A DNA stretch of 64,000 bases, from contig JAKJXP020000116.1 in the NCBI GenBank assembly GCA_022225965.2, positions 24,547 through 88,546 of the forward strand, written 5' to 3'. Of the stretch, positions 37,995 to 50,002 are shown in pieces. The position numbers and the translations under genes were made by a program. Source of the stretch: Diatrype stigma. Taxonomy: Eukaryota; Ascomycota; Sordariomycetes; Xylariales; Diatrypaceae. The notes under the pieces were generated by a model. The model was not told the origin of the DNA. It ran no database searches and saw nothing but the letters and a program-made list of their open reading frames with translations. Each line of letters begins with the position of its first letter. Within the stretch, counting starts at the first letter, position 1.

Positions 37995-39922
37995 ATGATG
38001 CTGTCCCCTTCTGCCGCCATGGTAGGCATCCTACCAACCGTGTCTCTACTACTCAGCAACAGCAACGTCGCCCTCGCAGCCGCAAGCGGCGCCTGCCCGC
38101 CCCTCGGCGCCGTCCTACCCGCGCCCACTCGACCATCAGCGCACGAGGCCGTCCGGTGCGCGGCAGCGAGCTTCGAGGACGCCTTCCGGCAGAACATCAC
38201 CGCGTCGCTGAACGCAACGGGAATCTCAGTCGCGCTCCAGTCGATCCACGAGGCCGCGCCGATCCTCGACCTCCACCACACGCCCCCCTTCCTGAACCCC
38301 AACGGCACGCACGAGATCGACGCCCGCTCCGTCTACCGCCTCGGCAGCATCTCCAAGATCTTCGCGGTCCTGTCTGTGCTGAAGCTCGGTAACGTTGCGT
38401 TCGATGACCCCGTCACCAAGTACGTCCCCGAGCTCCGCCAGCTGCGGGGCGAGACCGAGACCCCCGAGGTCGACGACATCACTGCCGTTCAGTGGGACCA
38501 GGTCACCATTGGAGCCCTCGCGTCGCATATGAGCGGGATTGGGAGTGATTGTAAGCATATTTCCCTAGTAAATCCCTCTTTATTTAACGTAGTATCAATA
38601 TTTCCTTTTTTCTATTGTTCAGGGGAAAAGGGGGGGGGAGGGGACATGATCGACTAACAGTTTTTAATGCAGTGGTGGCCGACCTCGCCACCGTCCCAGG
38701 ACCATGGACGGAACTAGGGCTGCCCGCGACCAACGCATCGCTACTCCCCAATTGCGCGGGCGTGCTCGGGCTCCCACCGTGCGACCGGGCGCAGTTCTTC
38801 CGCGACTTCGGCAAGCGGCATCCGGTGTACGCGCCGTTCACGACGCCCGTGTACTCGAACGCGGCGAGCGCAGTGCTGAGCTTCGTCGTCGAGGCCGTCG
38901 CCGCCAACAACAGCAACAACACCAAGACCACGTACGCCGACTTCGTGCAGCGCGAGATCCTCAACCCGCTCGGCATGACCAACACGACGGTCCACACCGG
39001 ACCGGCGCGCGACGCCTGGGGCTTCATCCCGCTCGGCGAGACGTGGTGGGGCGCCAGCCTCGGGTACGAGGACGCTGCCGGCGGGCTCTACTCCAACACG
39101 GAGGACCTGCTGCGGCTCGGCACGGGCATCCTGCGGCATGCGGTGCTCGACGGCGGCGCGGCGGCGACGCGCAAGTGGATGAAGCCGGTAGCGTCGACGT
39201 CGTCGAGCGGGCTGGCCATGGGCGCGCCCTGGGAGATCCTGCGGTCGATGACGGCGACGGCCGACGGCCGCCTCGTCGAGTTCTACTGCAAGGCCGGCAA
39301 CCTCCACACCTACAACAACATGCTGTGCCTGATCCCGGACTACGACCTCGTGCTGACCATCCTGTCGGGCGGCGCCGAGTCGGGCAGCCGCCTCGTCGAC
39401 GGCACGCTGTCCGCTGTCGTCAAGACGCTGCTGCCGGCTATTGAGACCGCGGGCCGCGACCAGGCGGCGAGGCTCATCGCCGGGACCTACGGCGATGCCG
39501 CGACGAACTCGAGCGTCACGCTGGCGCTCGATGGCGACGACGCGGGACCCGGACTGAAGGTTACCAGCTGGGTCGTGCGCGGCGTCGACGTCATCGCTAA
39601 TTACGCGGGGTACGGGGCGCTGTCGTCGTCCTCATCAACTGGGGACGTGACGGTGAGCGTGCGGCTGTACCCGACGAACCTGGAATCCGGGTCGCGGACA
39701 GCGTGGCGCGCGGTTTTCGACGTGGGGACACCGGAGGAGATCTCCGCGTATGAAGATGCGATGTTCTGGCCGAACGCGGGCTGCGCCACTTGGGGCAAGA
39801 TGGACAGGTTCGTGTACCAGTTCCGGTCGATCGACGAGTTCGCCATCGAGACGAACGAGGATGGCGAGGCTTTCGCGATGACGCTTCATGGCTTTCAGGT
39901 CGCCCTGAAGAGAGAAGTCTAA
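37995..39922 (+). CDS. Secreted class-C beta-lactamase-like serine hydrolase
   Basis: Two exons (37995-38550 and 38673-39922) joined over a 122-bp intron (GTAAGC donor, GACTAAC branch) give 601 residues. An N-terminal hydrophobic stretch (ILPTVSLLLSNSNVALAAAS) looks like a signal peptide. The active-site SxxK motif is SISK, residues 118-121 (RLGSISKIFAVL), and the second motif YxN is YSN, 246-248. This is the beta-lactamase/penicillin-binding-protein fold common in ascomycetes, where members hydrolyse esters, amides or lactones; some sit in secondary-metabolite clusters, others are peptidases or detoxifying lactamases. There is no cluster here to point to a substrate. Several NxT/S sequons suggest glycosylation. 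Third-codon positions are very GC-rich, so the gene is free of RIP. Confidence 0.87.
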
Positions 39923-40366
39923 GCGTGGACGTGGTAGGCTCGTCCGAAGATCATGTATTTGGGGTCGAATAGGGCTGCATGTCATATGTACATCGCACTG
40001 TAATACAATATCGTTCCGGAAACTTTAGTTACTTCACGGCCCTGGTTTGGGTCTCGCATTAAGTGGCATCCAACATGCAATGCATTCAATGACATGCCGT
40101 GTATTTATTTGCCTCAACTTAGATATAGTAATAATACATTAAGAACTAACACCTCATACGTTTATTAGTGGTGATTAATAAGTCCAGAGTTGGATTTTCA
40201 ACCGGACAGAATTTGGACCATGCCAACACGCGTCGATCCTAACGCAAGGTGGAAGAACCTTGAAACCCCCTATTAATGAACAATTTTTTTCGAAGGTGAA
40301 TTATGATGCGGCAGTTTTCGTGACATCTCATATCATTGCGTAATCCCCTATGTAACCATCGATACC
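39923..40366. other. Convergent intergenic region
   Basis: Probably the 3' UTRs of the hydrolase and of the WSC mucin; nothing else seen. Confidence 0.5.
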
Positions 40367-43300
40367 TTAGGCCATTGCCGCGAACGTGGGCTGCCCTGGC
40401 ACCCAGGACAGCTCGGTGGTGACACAGAACTCATTGGCTGGGCTAGCATCAAGGGGGAAAATGTCGGCCGACAGGGGTAGTCCATCACCCGGGGCACCCG
40501 TAGCCGATCCACCGCTTCCCGCACCACCGGTGGCGGAGCCGGAGCCGGGACCGCCCGTAGGGTCGCCGCCTGGGCCAGTAGCCGGTCCAGTAGGGCCAGT
40601 AGTCGGTCCAGTAGGGAGACCACTGCCACCGGGAAGTGGGACAATCGAGCCGTCCACGCATTGAGTGGCTATTGGGCAGAAGTCAGCATACAATTCCGAA
40701 GCATCAAGTTAGGAAGGGCAGGCTAGTCTCCTGGATAGGACTTACCGCTGTAGACTACGAGGCTAGCACCTGCGCAGCCGGCCGGCCTGGTGTCCGGAGG
40801 GCCGAAGGTGATGTAGATTTGGCCGGAGGTGTCGCGGCAGAAGCCGGCCTCGCCGTTGTAGAAGGTATCGTTGTACCAGTGGAGCGTGCCGCCGACGTAG
40901 GCGAACGTCGTGGAAATGTCGCCGTCGGGCGTGACGGCGAACTCCATGAAGGCTACGCCGGCGCTGGTGCGGATAGCCTGGTCGCCGGAGATCAGCTGCC
41001 CGTCGACGACCTGGAACTGTTCGGCCTGGTCGCAGGATGGCGGGTTGACGGGGCCGGCGCCACCCACAAAGCCTGCGCCGACCGCGGCCTGTCGCCGGCT
41101 GAACCAGGACGACAGGCCGCGCCTCGTCGAGTTGCCCGGCTGGCCCGGCTGGCCCACCTGGGTGGTGACTCCCAGGATGACGTCTACTCCGGGCAGGTCC
41201 GTAACGGTCGGCAAGCTTCCGGAGCTGCTTACCGTGGATTGGATTCCATCGGATGTGGTGCCGGAGGGCTCACCGGGTCCCTCGGATGTCGTACTGCCGT
41301 CTGCACCCGAAGGTCCACTCGGAGCTCCGGAAGCAGTTCCGCTCGGACCACTGCCTGAGCCAGATATTGTGCCGCTACCTGCAGCTCCCGGTCCGGTTGT
41401 ACTGGGACCGGCAGAGCCAGTGCCACCGAGGCTGCCGGACGAGGAACCACGTGGAGTACCGGACGGGTTTCCGGATGGCCCGGTCGGGTTGCTGGATGGA
41501 CTAGTCGGGTTGCCGGATGGCCCGGTCGGGCTGCCGGATGACCCAGTCGGGCTGCCGGATGGCCCAGTCGGGCTGCTGGATGGACCAGTCGGGTTGCCGG
41601 ATGGCCCAGTCGGGTTGCCAGATGGCCCAGTCGGGTTGCCAGATGGACCAGTAGGCTCACTGGTAACAACACCGCTAGGGCTACTAGTGCCGCCCTCGCC
41701 ACCAGACGACGGCCCAGTAGCACCGCCAGAAGATCCATCTGAACTGCCGAAGCTAGTTTCGACCAAGGTGCTGACAGACCCATCATTACCACCAGGTCCG
41801 GTCGTCGTCGGGGTGTTCGTCCCAGAGGGAGCACTGGTCGTGGGAGAAACATCAGTAATCTCCGGGCCCGTCTCGCTACCAGAGGTCGACGTTCCAGATT
41901 CACCCGGTGTCGTCACTGTTGCTTGGGGCCCACTGGGGGACGTGGGAGAATTTCCAGGGCTTGACTGGTTGTCACCAGGGCTTGTGGACGAGCCACTGCC
42001 TGGGGTCGATTCGCCTTCACTGGAACTTGATTGGCCAGCATCCGGCGTCGACGTCTGAGAACTACTATCGGTTGGCTGGATGTCACCGGAGCTTGTTCCA
42101 ACACTGCTGCCACCTGCAGATGAAGTAACTGAAACACCTTCATATATGTTAGTTCATAAATCCTAAGTTGGCGCATTCGAGATGGGGCTTACTTGATGAG
42201 ATTGCCGTGTCATCTGCATATACAATCACAGCCTGATCGGACGGGACAGCGACAACGATATCGATGTACGAGTTACCACCATTATTAGATAGCTGTACAC
42301 CACCGCCACAGTACTCATTGACGCCGCAGCCTATGTCAATAAAATCTCTCGATACCTTAGTTAGACGAGGGAAGTTCGGTACGTTTCCGCAGAGACATTG
42401 GCCGCTCAGGTTCTCCGACAATCTGAACCCTAGGAAGTAGCATTGTGCAGCACAAGCCGAAGAGCTACCGGTTGCTCCATTATCTGCTGTCGATGTCGAC
42501 TCCCCTTCAAAAGGCTCCTTGACATTTGTGTCGGAGGATGGGGAAACGAGATAGCTTCCAAGATACTCGACGACATATTCGGCTTCGGCTTCGCCGTCCA
42601 GTAATGCAAGATCGACGAGAGTCGCCTGGCCATCGGGCACTATATCAGTATTGAAGATAGTAGAATACAGGCGCCTAGCACGAGATACTGCAGTAAACGT
42701 GGGCGTGGCAGCCAAGAGTTGACGAGTGACTTCCGGTAGACTGTCGGTGGTGGATGCTGTGGTAGCACTACTGGTGCTGTCCGTGTTTCCAGAGCCGGCA
42801 CTGCTAGATGTGGCGGATGAGCTACCACTATCACCCACATCGCTCGAGCTGGTACTACTAGCTCCGGCGGTCGCGCCGCTAGAGCTTCCTGTGTTACTGG
42901 AGTCTGTACTGCTTGAGGTTGTGCTAGACTCAGACTGGCCGGGTACTGAGCTGCTAGAGGCAGAATCGGAGCCCCCCGCGCTGGAGGAAGTCCTAGATGA
43001 GGTACCTGGAATGGAGAAACTTGTTAACGTTGTTATACTTAAAGTGGATGGACTTGGGTCTGATGTGCTTGGATTGAATGAAGTGAAAGACGTTTGAGGA
43101 GTTAGGCTGGATGTAGTTGATTCTAAGTCCAAGACACTGCTAGATGCCATCGTAGTGAAGCCCAACGTACTACTGGGTGTGGATGTAGTTGTATCTGAGC
43201 TTGATGGGTCCGCCAATGTTGAAGACCCTAGGTCAGATATAGGAGAACTAGATGAAGGCGTAGACGACCAGCTAGATAGGCTTATAAAAGATGGCGTGGT

Positions 43301-46300
43301 TGTGCTAAACATATTGCTGGACATGCTGTTTGATGTAACACTTGACATACTGCTCGACATAGTACTCGTTATACTATTCGGTACACTTGGTGTACTGCTC
43401 GATGCACTACTCGATGCACTGCTCGATGCACTGCTCGATGCACTGCTCGATGCACTGCTCGATGCACTGCTCGATGCACTGCTCGATGCACTGCTCGATG
43501 CACTGCTCGATGCACTGCTCGATGCACTGCTCGACGTACTTCTCGACGCACTGCTTGACGTACTGCCCGGAGTACTGCTCGACGTACTGCCCGGAGTACT
43601 GCCCGGAGTACTGCTCGACGCACTACTCGACGCACTGCCCGGAGTAGTGGTCGACGCACTGCCCGGAGTAGTGGTCGACGTAGTGCCCGGAGTACTGCCC
43701 GGAGTACTGCTCGACGCACTACTCGACGCACTGCCCGGAGTAGTGGTCGACGTACTGCCCGGAGTACTGCCCGGAGTACTGCTCGACGCACTACTCGACG
43801 CACTGCCCGGAGTACTGACCGACGTACTGCTCGACGTACTTCTCGACGCACTGCTCGACGCACTGCTTGGCGTACTGCCCGGAGTAGTGCTCGATGTAGT
43901 GCCCACTAACGTAGATGATGAGGTAGTTGAAGATGTGCTAGGGGTAGTGGACGTGCTTGGAACGGATGAGCTCGTAAAGGATGGTGTGGTACTTGTGGTA
44001 CTTGTGGAGGAGGTGAATATGCTCACGGTATTGGATATTGTGGTGGATGAAGTAGCTGATGTGGACGTGGTGGAAATGGAAGAACTTGTAGTCACAGAGC
44101 TTGTAGTGGGTGTGGATGTACCTGTGCTTGAAGATCCCGGGGAAGACGGTGTAGAAGTTGTCGAGGAGCCCGTAGAGCTCGTTGAAGAGCTTCCAGTAGA
44201 CGTAGAGATGCTTGTAGTGAGAGAGCTTGTGGTAGGAGAGCTTGTAGTGAGAGAGCTTGTCGTGAGAGAGCTTGAAGTAGGAGAGCTTATAGTGAGAGAG
44301 CTTGTTGTGAGAGAGCTTGTTGTGAGAGAACTTGTAGTAGGAGAGCTTGTAGTACTTAAACCTGTGCTAGACGTGGACGTACTTTGGGTAGAGGTGGTAG
44401 AGTCGGCAAAGCCTGTAGATGTTGTAGTGAGTGTTGTGCTAGATGTAGTGCTGATCGTTGAACTGCCAGTACTTCTAGTTGAGCTACCAGTGCTTGCAGT
44501 TGAGCTGGTAGTAAGGGATTGCGTAGTACCTGAATCCGTGCTAGACGTGGACGTACTTCTGGTAGAGGTAGTAGAACCTGTAGAGGTAGTAGAACCTGTA
44601 GAGCTTGTAGATGTCGTGGTGATTACTGTGCTAGATGTGGTGCTTGGAGTGGAACTAGTGGCACTTGCAGTAGAAGTAGTGGTGCTTATAGTTGAGCTGG
44701 TAGTAAGGGAGTTTGTACTTGAACCTGCGCTAGACGTGGACGTACTTTGGGTAGGCAATGTAGAACTTGTGGAAGACGACGTAGTAGGTATTGTGCTAGA
44801 TGTGGTGCTTATAGTTGAGCTCGTAGTAAGGGAGTTTGTACTTGAACCTGCGCTAGACGTGGACGTAATTTGGGTAGAAGCTGTAGAACTTGCTGTAGAC
44901 GACGTAGTAGGTATTGTGCTAGACGTGGTACTTGCGGTTGAGCTGGCAGTAGAGGAAGTTGTGGTACTTGAACCTGCGCTGGACGTGGACGTACTTTGGG
45001 TAGAAGCTGTAGAACTTGCTGTAGAACTTGCCGTAGAGCTTGCTGTAGAACTTGCTGTAGAGCTTGCTGTAGACGACGTAGTAGATATTGTGCTAGACGT
45101 GGTGCTTGCAGTTGAACTGGCAGTAGAGGAAGTTGCGGTACTTGAACCTGCACTACTAAACGTGGACGTACTTTGTGTAGAAGCTGTAGAACTTGCTGTA
45201 GAACTTGCTGTAGAGCTTGCTGTAGACGACGTAGTAGGTATTGTGCTAGACGTGGTACTTGCAGTTGAACTGGCAGTAGAGGAAGTTGCTGTACTTGAAC
45301 CTGCACTACTAGACGTGGACGTACTTTGGGTAGAAGCTGTAGAACTTGCAGTTGAACTGGCAGTAGAGGAAGTTGCTGTACTTGAACCTGCAATACTAGA
45401 CGTGGACGAACTTTGGCCAGAAGCTGTAGAACTTGCTGTAGAACTTGCTGTAGAACTTGCTGTAGAACTTGCTGTAGAACTTGCTGTAGAACTTGCTGTA
45501 GAACTTGCTGTAAAACTTGCTGTAGAAGACGTAGTAGATATTGTGCTAGATGTGGTGCTTGCAGTTGAACTGGCAGTAGAAGAAGTTCTGGTACTTGAAC
45601 CTGCACTACTAGAAGTGGACGTACTTTGGCTAGAAGCTGTAGAAGAAGCTGTAGAACTAGCTGTAAAACTAGCTGTAGAACTAGCTGTAGAACTAGCTGT
45701 AGAACTTGCTGTAGAACTTGCCGTAGAACTTGCTGTAGACGACGTACTAGGTATTGTGCTACTTGTGGATATTGTACTTGAGGAAATGGTTGAACGAGTA
45801 GTGCTTGTTATCGTGGAGGATGCCGTAGATGAGGCCGTGAAAGAAGACGTTGTTACTGTTATGGCAACAGAAGAAGAAGTGCTTGCTATTGGATCTCCAT
45901 CACTGTTTGGGGCATCTGGTTCGATGAGATTAGCTTATTTATGCTGGAAATGTGAGGGGAAGGCCTCAACATACTGGTACAACTATAAAGAGGGGTACTT
46001 GAATACGTTGCAGACCAATCCGCCAACCAGGGGTTGTTGGGCGTGCCCCTTATGGCGTATACTAGGAGGCCTGCTGTCGGGCCACAGTTTTCTTTGGGGT
46101 TACCAGGACAAATCCGATTGCAATCTTCCATATTATTGCGATTGCCCGTGGGAGCCGTGCTTCCACAACGGCAAACCCCGACGCCGGTTGTCGAAACCCG
46201 GATACCAGCAAAGTTCTTGCGTAAAATCTGACATCTGGAAACGCATCCTTCAACACTGAAGGCTTCGGTCGGGGCACCATCAACACCATCACCGAAATCG

Positions 46301-47519
46301 TTATAGCCAGTGTAGCAGCCATAGTTTATATAAGCGGCTTGGTCATTTCCATCGATCGGGGACGCGGTGGCTACGAAGGATACCGTTCTCGATATCGTAC
46401 GGGCAGCGGTGCCACTCGTACTGTACTGAACCGCCGTCGTCTTCCTTGCAACAAAGCTCGGCGTAGGGAAGCATGATGTGAATGTAGGCGTATCGTCGGC
46501 TGTAGCCGCAAAACCCGGGATTCTCGGGATGTTGCACCCCTGGAATTGAGGGTTGACATATACTGGGTATACTTGAAAGTAGTCACTACCACAGCAGTCT
46601 TGACCGGTGCAGCCACTGTTTGCCGTTATCAGCCAGAATATGTAAGATTCCCGAAGATAGACTTACCCGACGGCGCCACTAGTACAACTGATCTTGCAAT
46701 CATTAAAGGAGGTGTCATCGAAGGCTCGGGCACCAAAGCCAAAGTCAGAGCCACAATTGCACTTTACGGCCCTGATAATATGTCAGCATTGCATGATCCC
46801 CCCAGGACACAGTTTACCTACGTTGGGCTGGTATAGACCATTCGAGCCATTGAGTACCCATAGTTAGCGCACAGATTGAGACATGCAGTCGAGCTCGATG
46901 CCGTGGCATCAATGACAGCGGGTTCGATGGTGTCAAAATTTGGCTTCCGAAAGCACCCTAGCTTCCTCCACCCGCTAAGTTGAGCTGCTGGGTCACTCAG
47001 CGTGTTCTCATCCGGAAATGATGGGTCGACGAAGACTCTGGCATAGTTAGAACTACCACACGTATTGCCACTATCTCCTGGACAGGGCTGGTTGCAAAGT
47101 AAATTGTCCTGGTTCGGCGTGATGGTTATTGAGCCCCGTGTAAGACTCATGCCACATTTGCACCCAGAGCTGCCAAACAGGGCGGCGTATTTGTAGCCAT
47201 GAGCGCGGCAGGCATCCGAACAGTAGTGCGATGTGAAGGTGTTGTTGAGCCCACTGCCTTCATTGTAGTTGATGTACGAGCGAGAAGGGATGGTCTGGCC
47301 GATAGGGTTTGGGTTGCCGGGGCTGTAAGGGAATATGGCATTGTTGTCTGTTTGGGTAGCGGACACTGATGCGCACCCGAGATATTGAAACCCTTGCTGT
47401 GCCGAACACGACAAAGCCAAATCCTTATACCAGAAACCTTGGGCATTCACGAGGGCTAGTTGGATCAACGTCCAGGAGACGGCCACAACTGTAACCCTCA
47501 CGTTATTGAAGGAGACCAT
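40367..47519 (-). CDS. Giant secreted WSC-domain mucin, 2283 residues
   Basis: Six exons: 47519-46822, 46771-46667, 46615-45975, 45915-42193, 42128-40746, 40668-40367. Phases fit at every junction, total 2284 codons. The start has a CACCATGG context and a signal peptide (MVSFNNVRVTVVAVSWTLIQ...). WSC domains: residues about 40-150 (YLGCASVS...CSDACRAHGYKYAALF..CKCG), 165-270 across exons 1-3 (KLGCFRKP...CLNLCANYGY...KCNCGSDFGF), and 370-470 (YGCYTGYND..CVSRCQILRKNFAGI..CRCG..CPGNPKENCG). Residues 490-1530 are almost only Ser and Thr with short tandem repeats. A further WSC-like Cys module (CAAQCYFLGF...QCLCGN) is near 1640-1720, then Pro/Gly/Ser repeats (1790-2080), a conserved module (CDQAEQFQVVDG...HWYNDTFYNGEAGFC...) around 2085-2190, and a Pro/Gly tail. 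There is no membrane span or GPI signal at the end, so it is probably secreted into the wall as a heavily O-mannosylated protein. WSC domains bind glycans. Confidence 0.85.
41480..41660 (-). repeat. 21-bp coding tandem repeat in the WSC mucin
   Basis: About eight units of 21 bp coding for PSGNPTG-like heptads (variants SSSPTG, SGSPTG). Units differ by single bases, typical of a minisatellite within an exon. Confidence 0.85.
43396..43880 (-). repeat. 12-bp coding tandem repeats in the WSC mucin
   Basis: On the plus strand 43396-43530 is a near-perfect array of GATGCACTGCTC (about ten units, SSSA on the coding strand). 43540-43880 continues with related 12-bp units alternating GGAGTACTGCCC and GACGCACTGCTC, arranged in a higher-order block of about 110 bp present nearly three times. 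The unit is a multiple of three, so copy-number changes keep the frame. Confidence 0.9.
44985..45735 (-). repeat. 12-bp repeats and higher-order units in the WSC mucin
   Basis: Arrays of TAGAACTTGCTG (plus strand; SSTA on the coding strand) of different lengths are separated by a recurring block of about 100-130 bp containing GACGACGTAGTAG and GGACGTACTTTGG. The pattern is an expanded two-level minisatellite. A further array of 15- and 18-bp units lies at about 44200-44350. Confidence 0.85.
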
Positions 47520-50002
47520 GGTGACCAATGGCCTAACCGCCAATCTAGCTCACGGGAGTATAGAGCTATCCCGCTGACAATTGAATGGACAATAGTGAGA
47601 AATTATATGAGAGAAAGGGATGCTTAAGGGAAGAGACAGCGTTGTGATCAGGCTAGGAAGATAGAATGAAGTAAGAAGAACTTGGGCTTCTAGCTTATTT
47701 AACTGCACAACATGCATCGAATAATGGAATGCTGGATACACGCTTCGCCAATTTATGCCCCTTATTCGTGTGGGTAGTTGGCATTCCTACTCTGTTGAAA
47801 CCCCTGGCAGCATAACAATTCGTGACGCCTCAGTAGTAAGGGACAAACGTTCGCCCCCCTGGAATGACACTTCTCGTAGTGCTCGACGCCGTGTTTCGCG
47901 TCCCCCAGAGCCACCGACGGGAAAATATAAATTTTTGGTGGCCATTCTTCTTGGACTCCTGAGGTTGAGTTGAGGACTGTGCAGTCGTTAATGAAGCTAT
48001 TCTGTTCTCTCTTTGCCTCGTTTCCAGGACGCGTTTCCTTAATATTCATCCCATACTAATTGTTGCACATAATCCATGTAGTGTGCCCAAGGGCTACAGC
48101 CGTTTCCTACAATCGCCACAATCGTTTAGTCAGGGATATGTCTTAGCCTCATCATTGTATTCGTCGCCCTAGCTGTGGACCTTACGTTCTCAATTCCCGA
48201 CGTCGAATTCATCGAAAATAATGCGCTGGGAACTTGTTGATGTAATATCGTTGTCTCATACGCGAAAATCCACAGTCGCTGCCAATTTCGCAGTGTCTTG
48301 AGAGTGTACGTAGGCACAGGTCTAGTCCCTCTGGACCAAATACATGGGATTTGCACCATTGGTGTACACTGCCAAGATACATATACGCGCTGGACCTTTG
48401 CCAGTAGTACACGCGTTCTGGTATAAGGTCTTCATGTATGTAGATCCGTGTACATAAGTATATGTTGTGGCGTTCCTACATAAAGTATGGGTGGCGTATA
48501 AGGTACAAATAAGCATGGCGGACTGGATATGAGGGATAGGGGGTATCACGTGGTGAACAGTCCACCAGCCCAGGACATCCTGCACTTATTAAGGCAAAGA
48601 TTGGGCTCTCAGGTTGCTTTTATCATTTCATGAATACGTTAAGAACCACTTCGTGGTTTCTAGGCCAAAGTAACCATTCGAGCTTCCAGCAAGTTATGGA
48701 ATTTCCAGGAGGAAACCTCCTAGAAACCCCCTTCGCGTCCGGCGCTAAACCACAGGCGTGACTATGCATACGGATCTGGCCAATCATAATTTTTTGTCTC
48801 ACTTCGACACTTCCAAGGGCGGACTCTCTTAAATTTCCGTCTCGCGAATTTTCATAACTATATGCATATATTTTCATACAGCAGAACTTTATCAATACGT
48901 CACGATCTGGGTCCTGCAGGTGGTTTGCCATCTTCTCATACAAATTGCATAGGGCATAATGTACTGTGTCACGTGCTTGTCCGCGTACACTAATACACCT
49001 AACCTATAGCAATTTCGGAAACTTCGATTAATGCATATGTACACTATTCCAAGGTAGGACAAGGGTTTGGTATATGGATGTTAATTCACTGTGTCGGGTT
49101 ATCGTGTAGTTGATGTAATTGAGTAGACCCCGGATGTAGGGTACGAGGAATAACTTGTCAGGGATAGGGACGTTATGTTGGTGCATAAAATATTATGTCG
49201 AATAGCAGTATTTAGGGGTCCTTTCCTTGACCCAGTTATCACGTAATTTAGCCACCTACTTCGTAGAGAAACAACAGCGGAAGCGTGCTACAGCACGCTT
49301 CAGAACTTCAACAATACACACTTCCATTATCACTCCATAAATCGAACATATTATCCTTGGTGTAGCATTACCTGTCCATGTTTATGTTGCTCCACTCAAG
49401 AACACTTCTTCAAACTCATTGGCGCTCGACATGCCGGATTCTCTGTAGATTTAGTTTGAAGCCCGCTAGGGTTACCCTACGTATTGCCGAAATGTAATAC
49501 TATGTTGCAGACTCCGCAACAAAACTGCTAAAGAGTCTGGCTTTGCGGTCAATTCTTGTCCTGCGAAAAGCTCTCTGGTGTTGTTCAACCAAGGTGATAC
49601 GATGGGGTTGAGAAGGAAAACCAGGTGTACTAATAGACAGAGGACTTGGAAGGTGGGGAAGAGGGTCTGGTCTATTCACGCAAGGACCATGAGGGTCGGT
49701 AGGGTAAGTTGAATATTCCTACTAGTAACCCATCGGATTCGTTCTCACATTACACTTAACTACCATACACAAGATCGTGGCCTGTATCGTGCTATATCGT
49801 ATCAAGTGACTAGCACCGCCACTGTCATCTTGCTATGATCCAACGGATCAACCAGGTCGTGGGGTAATATCCAGGGCCACATTGGCGCATCCCTCACATT
49901 CAATCTCTTTTTTTCGACACAGCAATCTTTTGCCAACAGCCGGCGGACCAGGCGAGGTGGTTGTCATCCCTCGTGATGCCTTTCACAGCAACGCAAGGTT
50001 CA
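47520..50002. other. Intergenic, 2.5 kb without a supported gene
   Basis: Follows the mucin start (promoter side) and ends at the modin stop. The longest frame (48623-48943, minus, 106 codons) resembles no family I know and has no supporting exons, so I do not call it. Confidence 0.5.

Noticed and set aside
38704..39444. Arg-rich plus-strand frame inside the beta-lactamase-like gene
   Set aside because: Shadow of a GC-rich coding exon in another frame.
40910..42058. 382-codon plus-strand frame rich in GPVGLPDG
   Set aside because: Antisense of the PSGNPTG repeat exon; no domain of its own.
43155..46259. Large plus-strand open frame as a real gene
   Set aside because: It lies opposite the Ser/Thr repeat exon of the WSC mucin, whose exons join in frame to known domains. 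The antisense frame follows from the repeat composition and then runs into antisense of WSC exons.
48623..48943. 106-codon minus-strand frame in the mucin-modin interval
   Set aside because: No recognisable motif, no partner exons, composition like the surrounding spacer.
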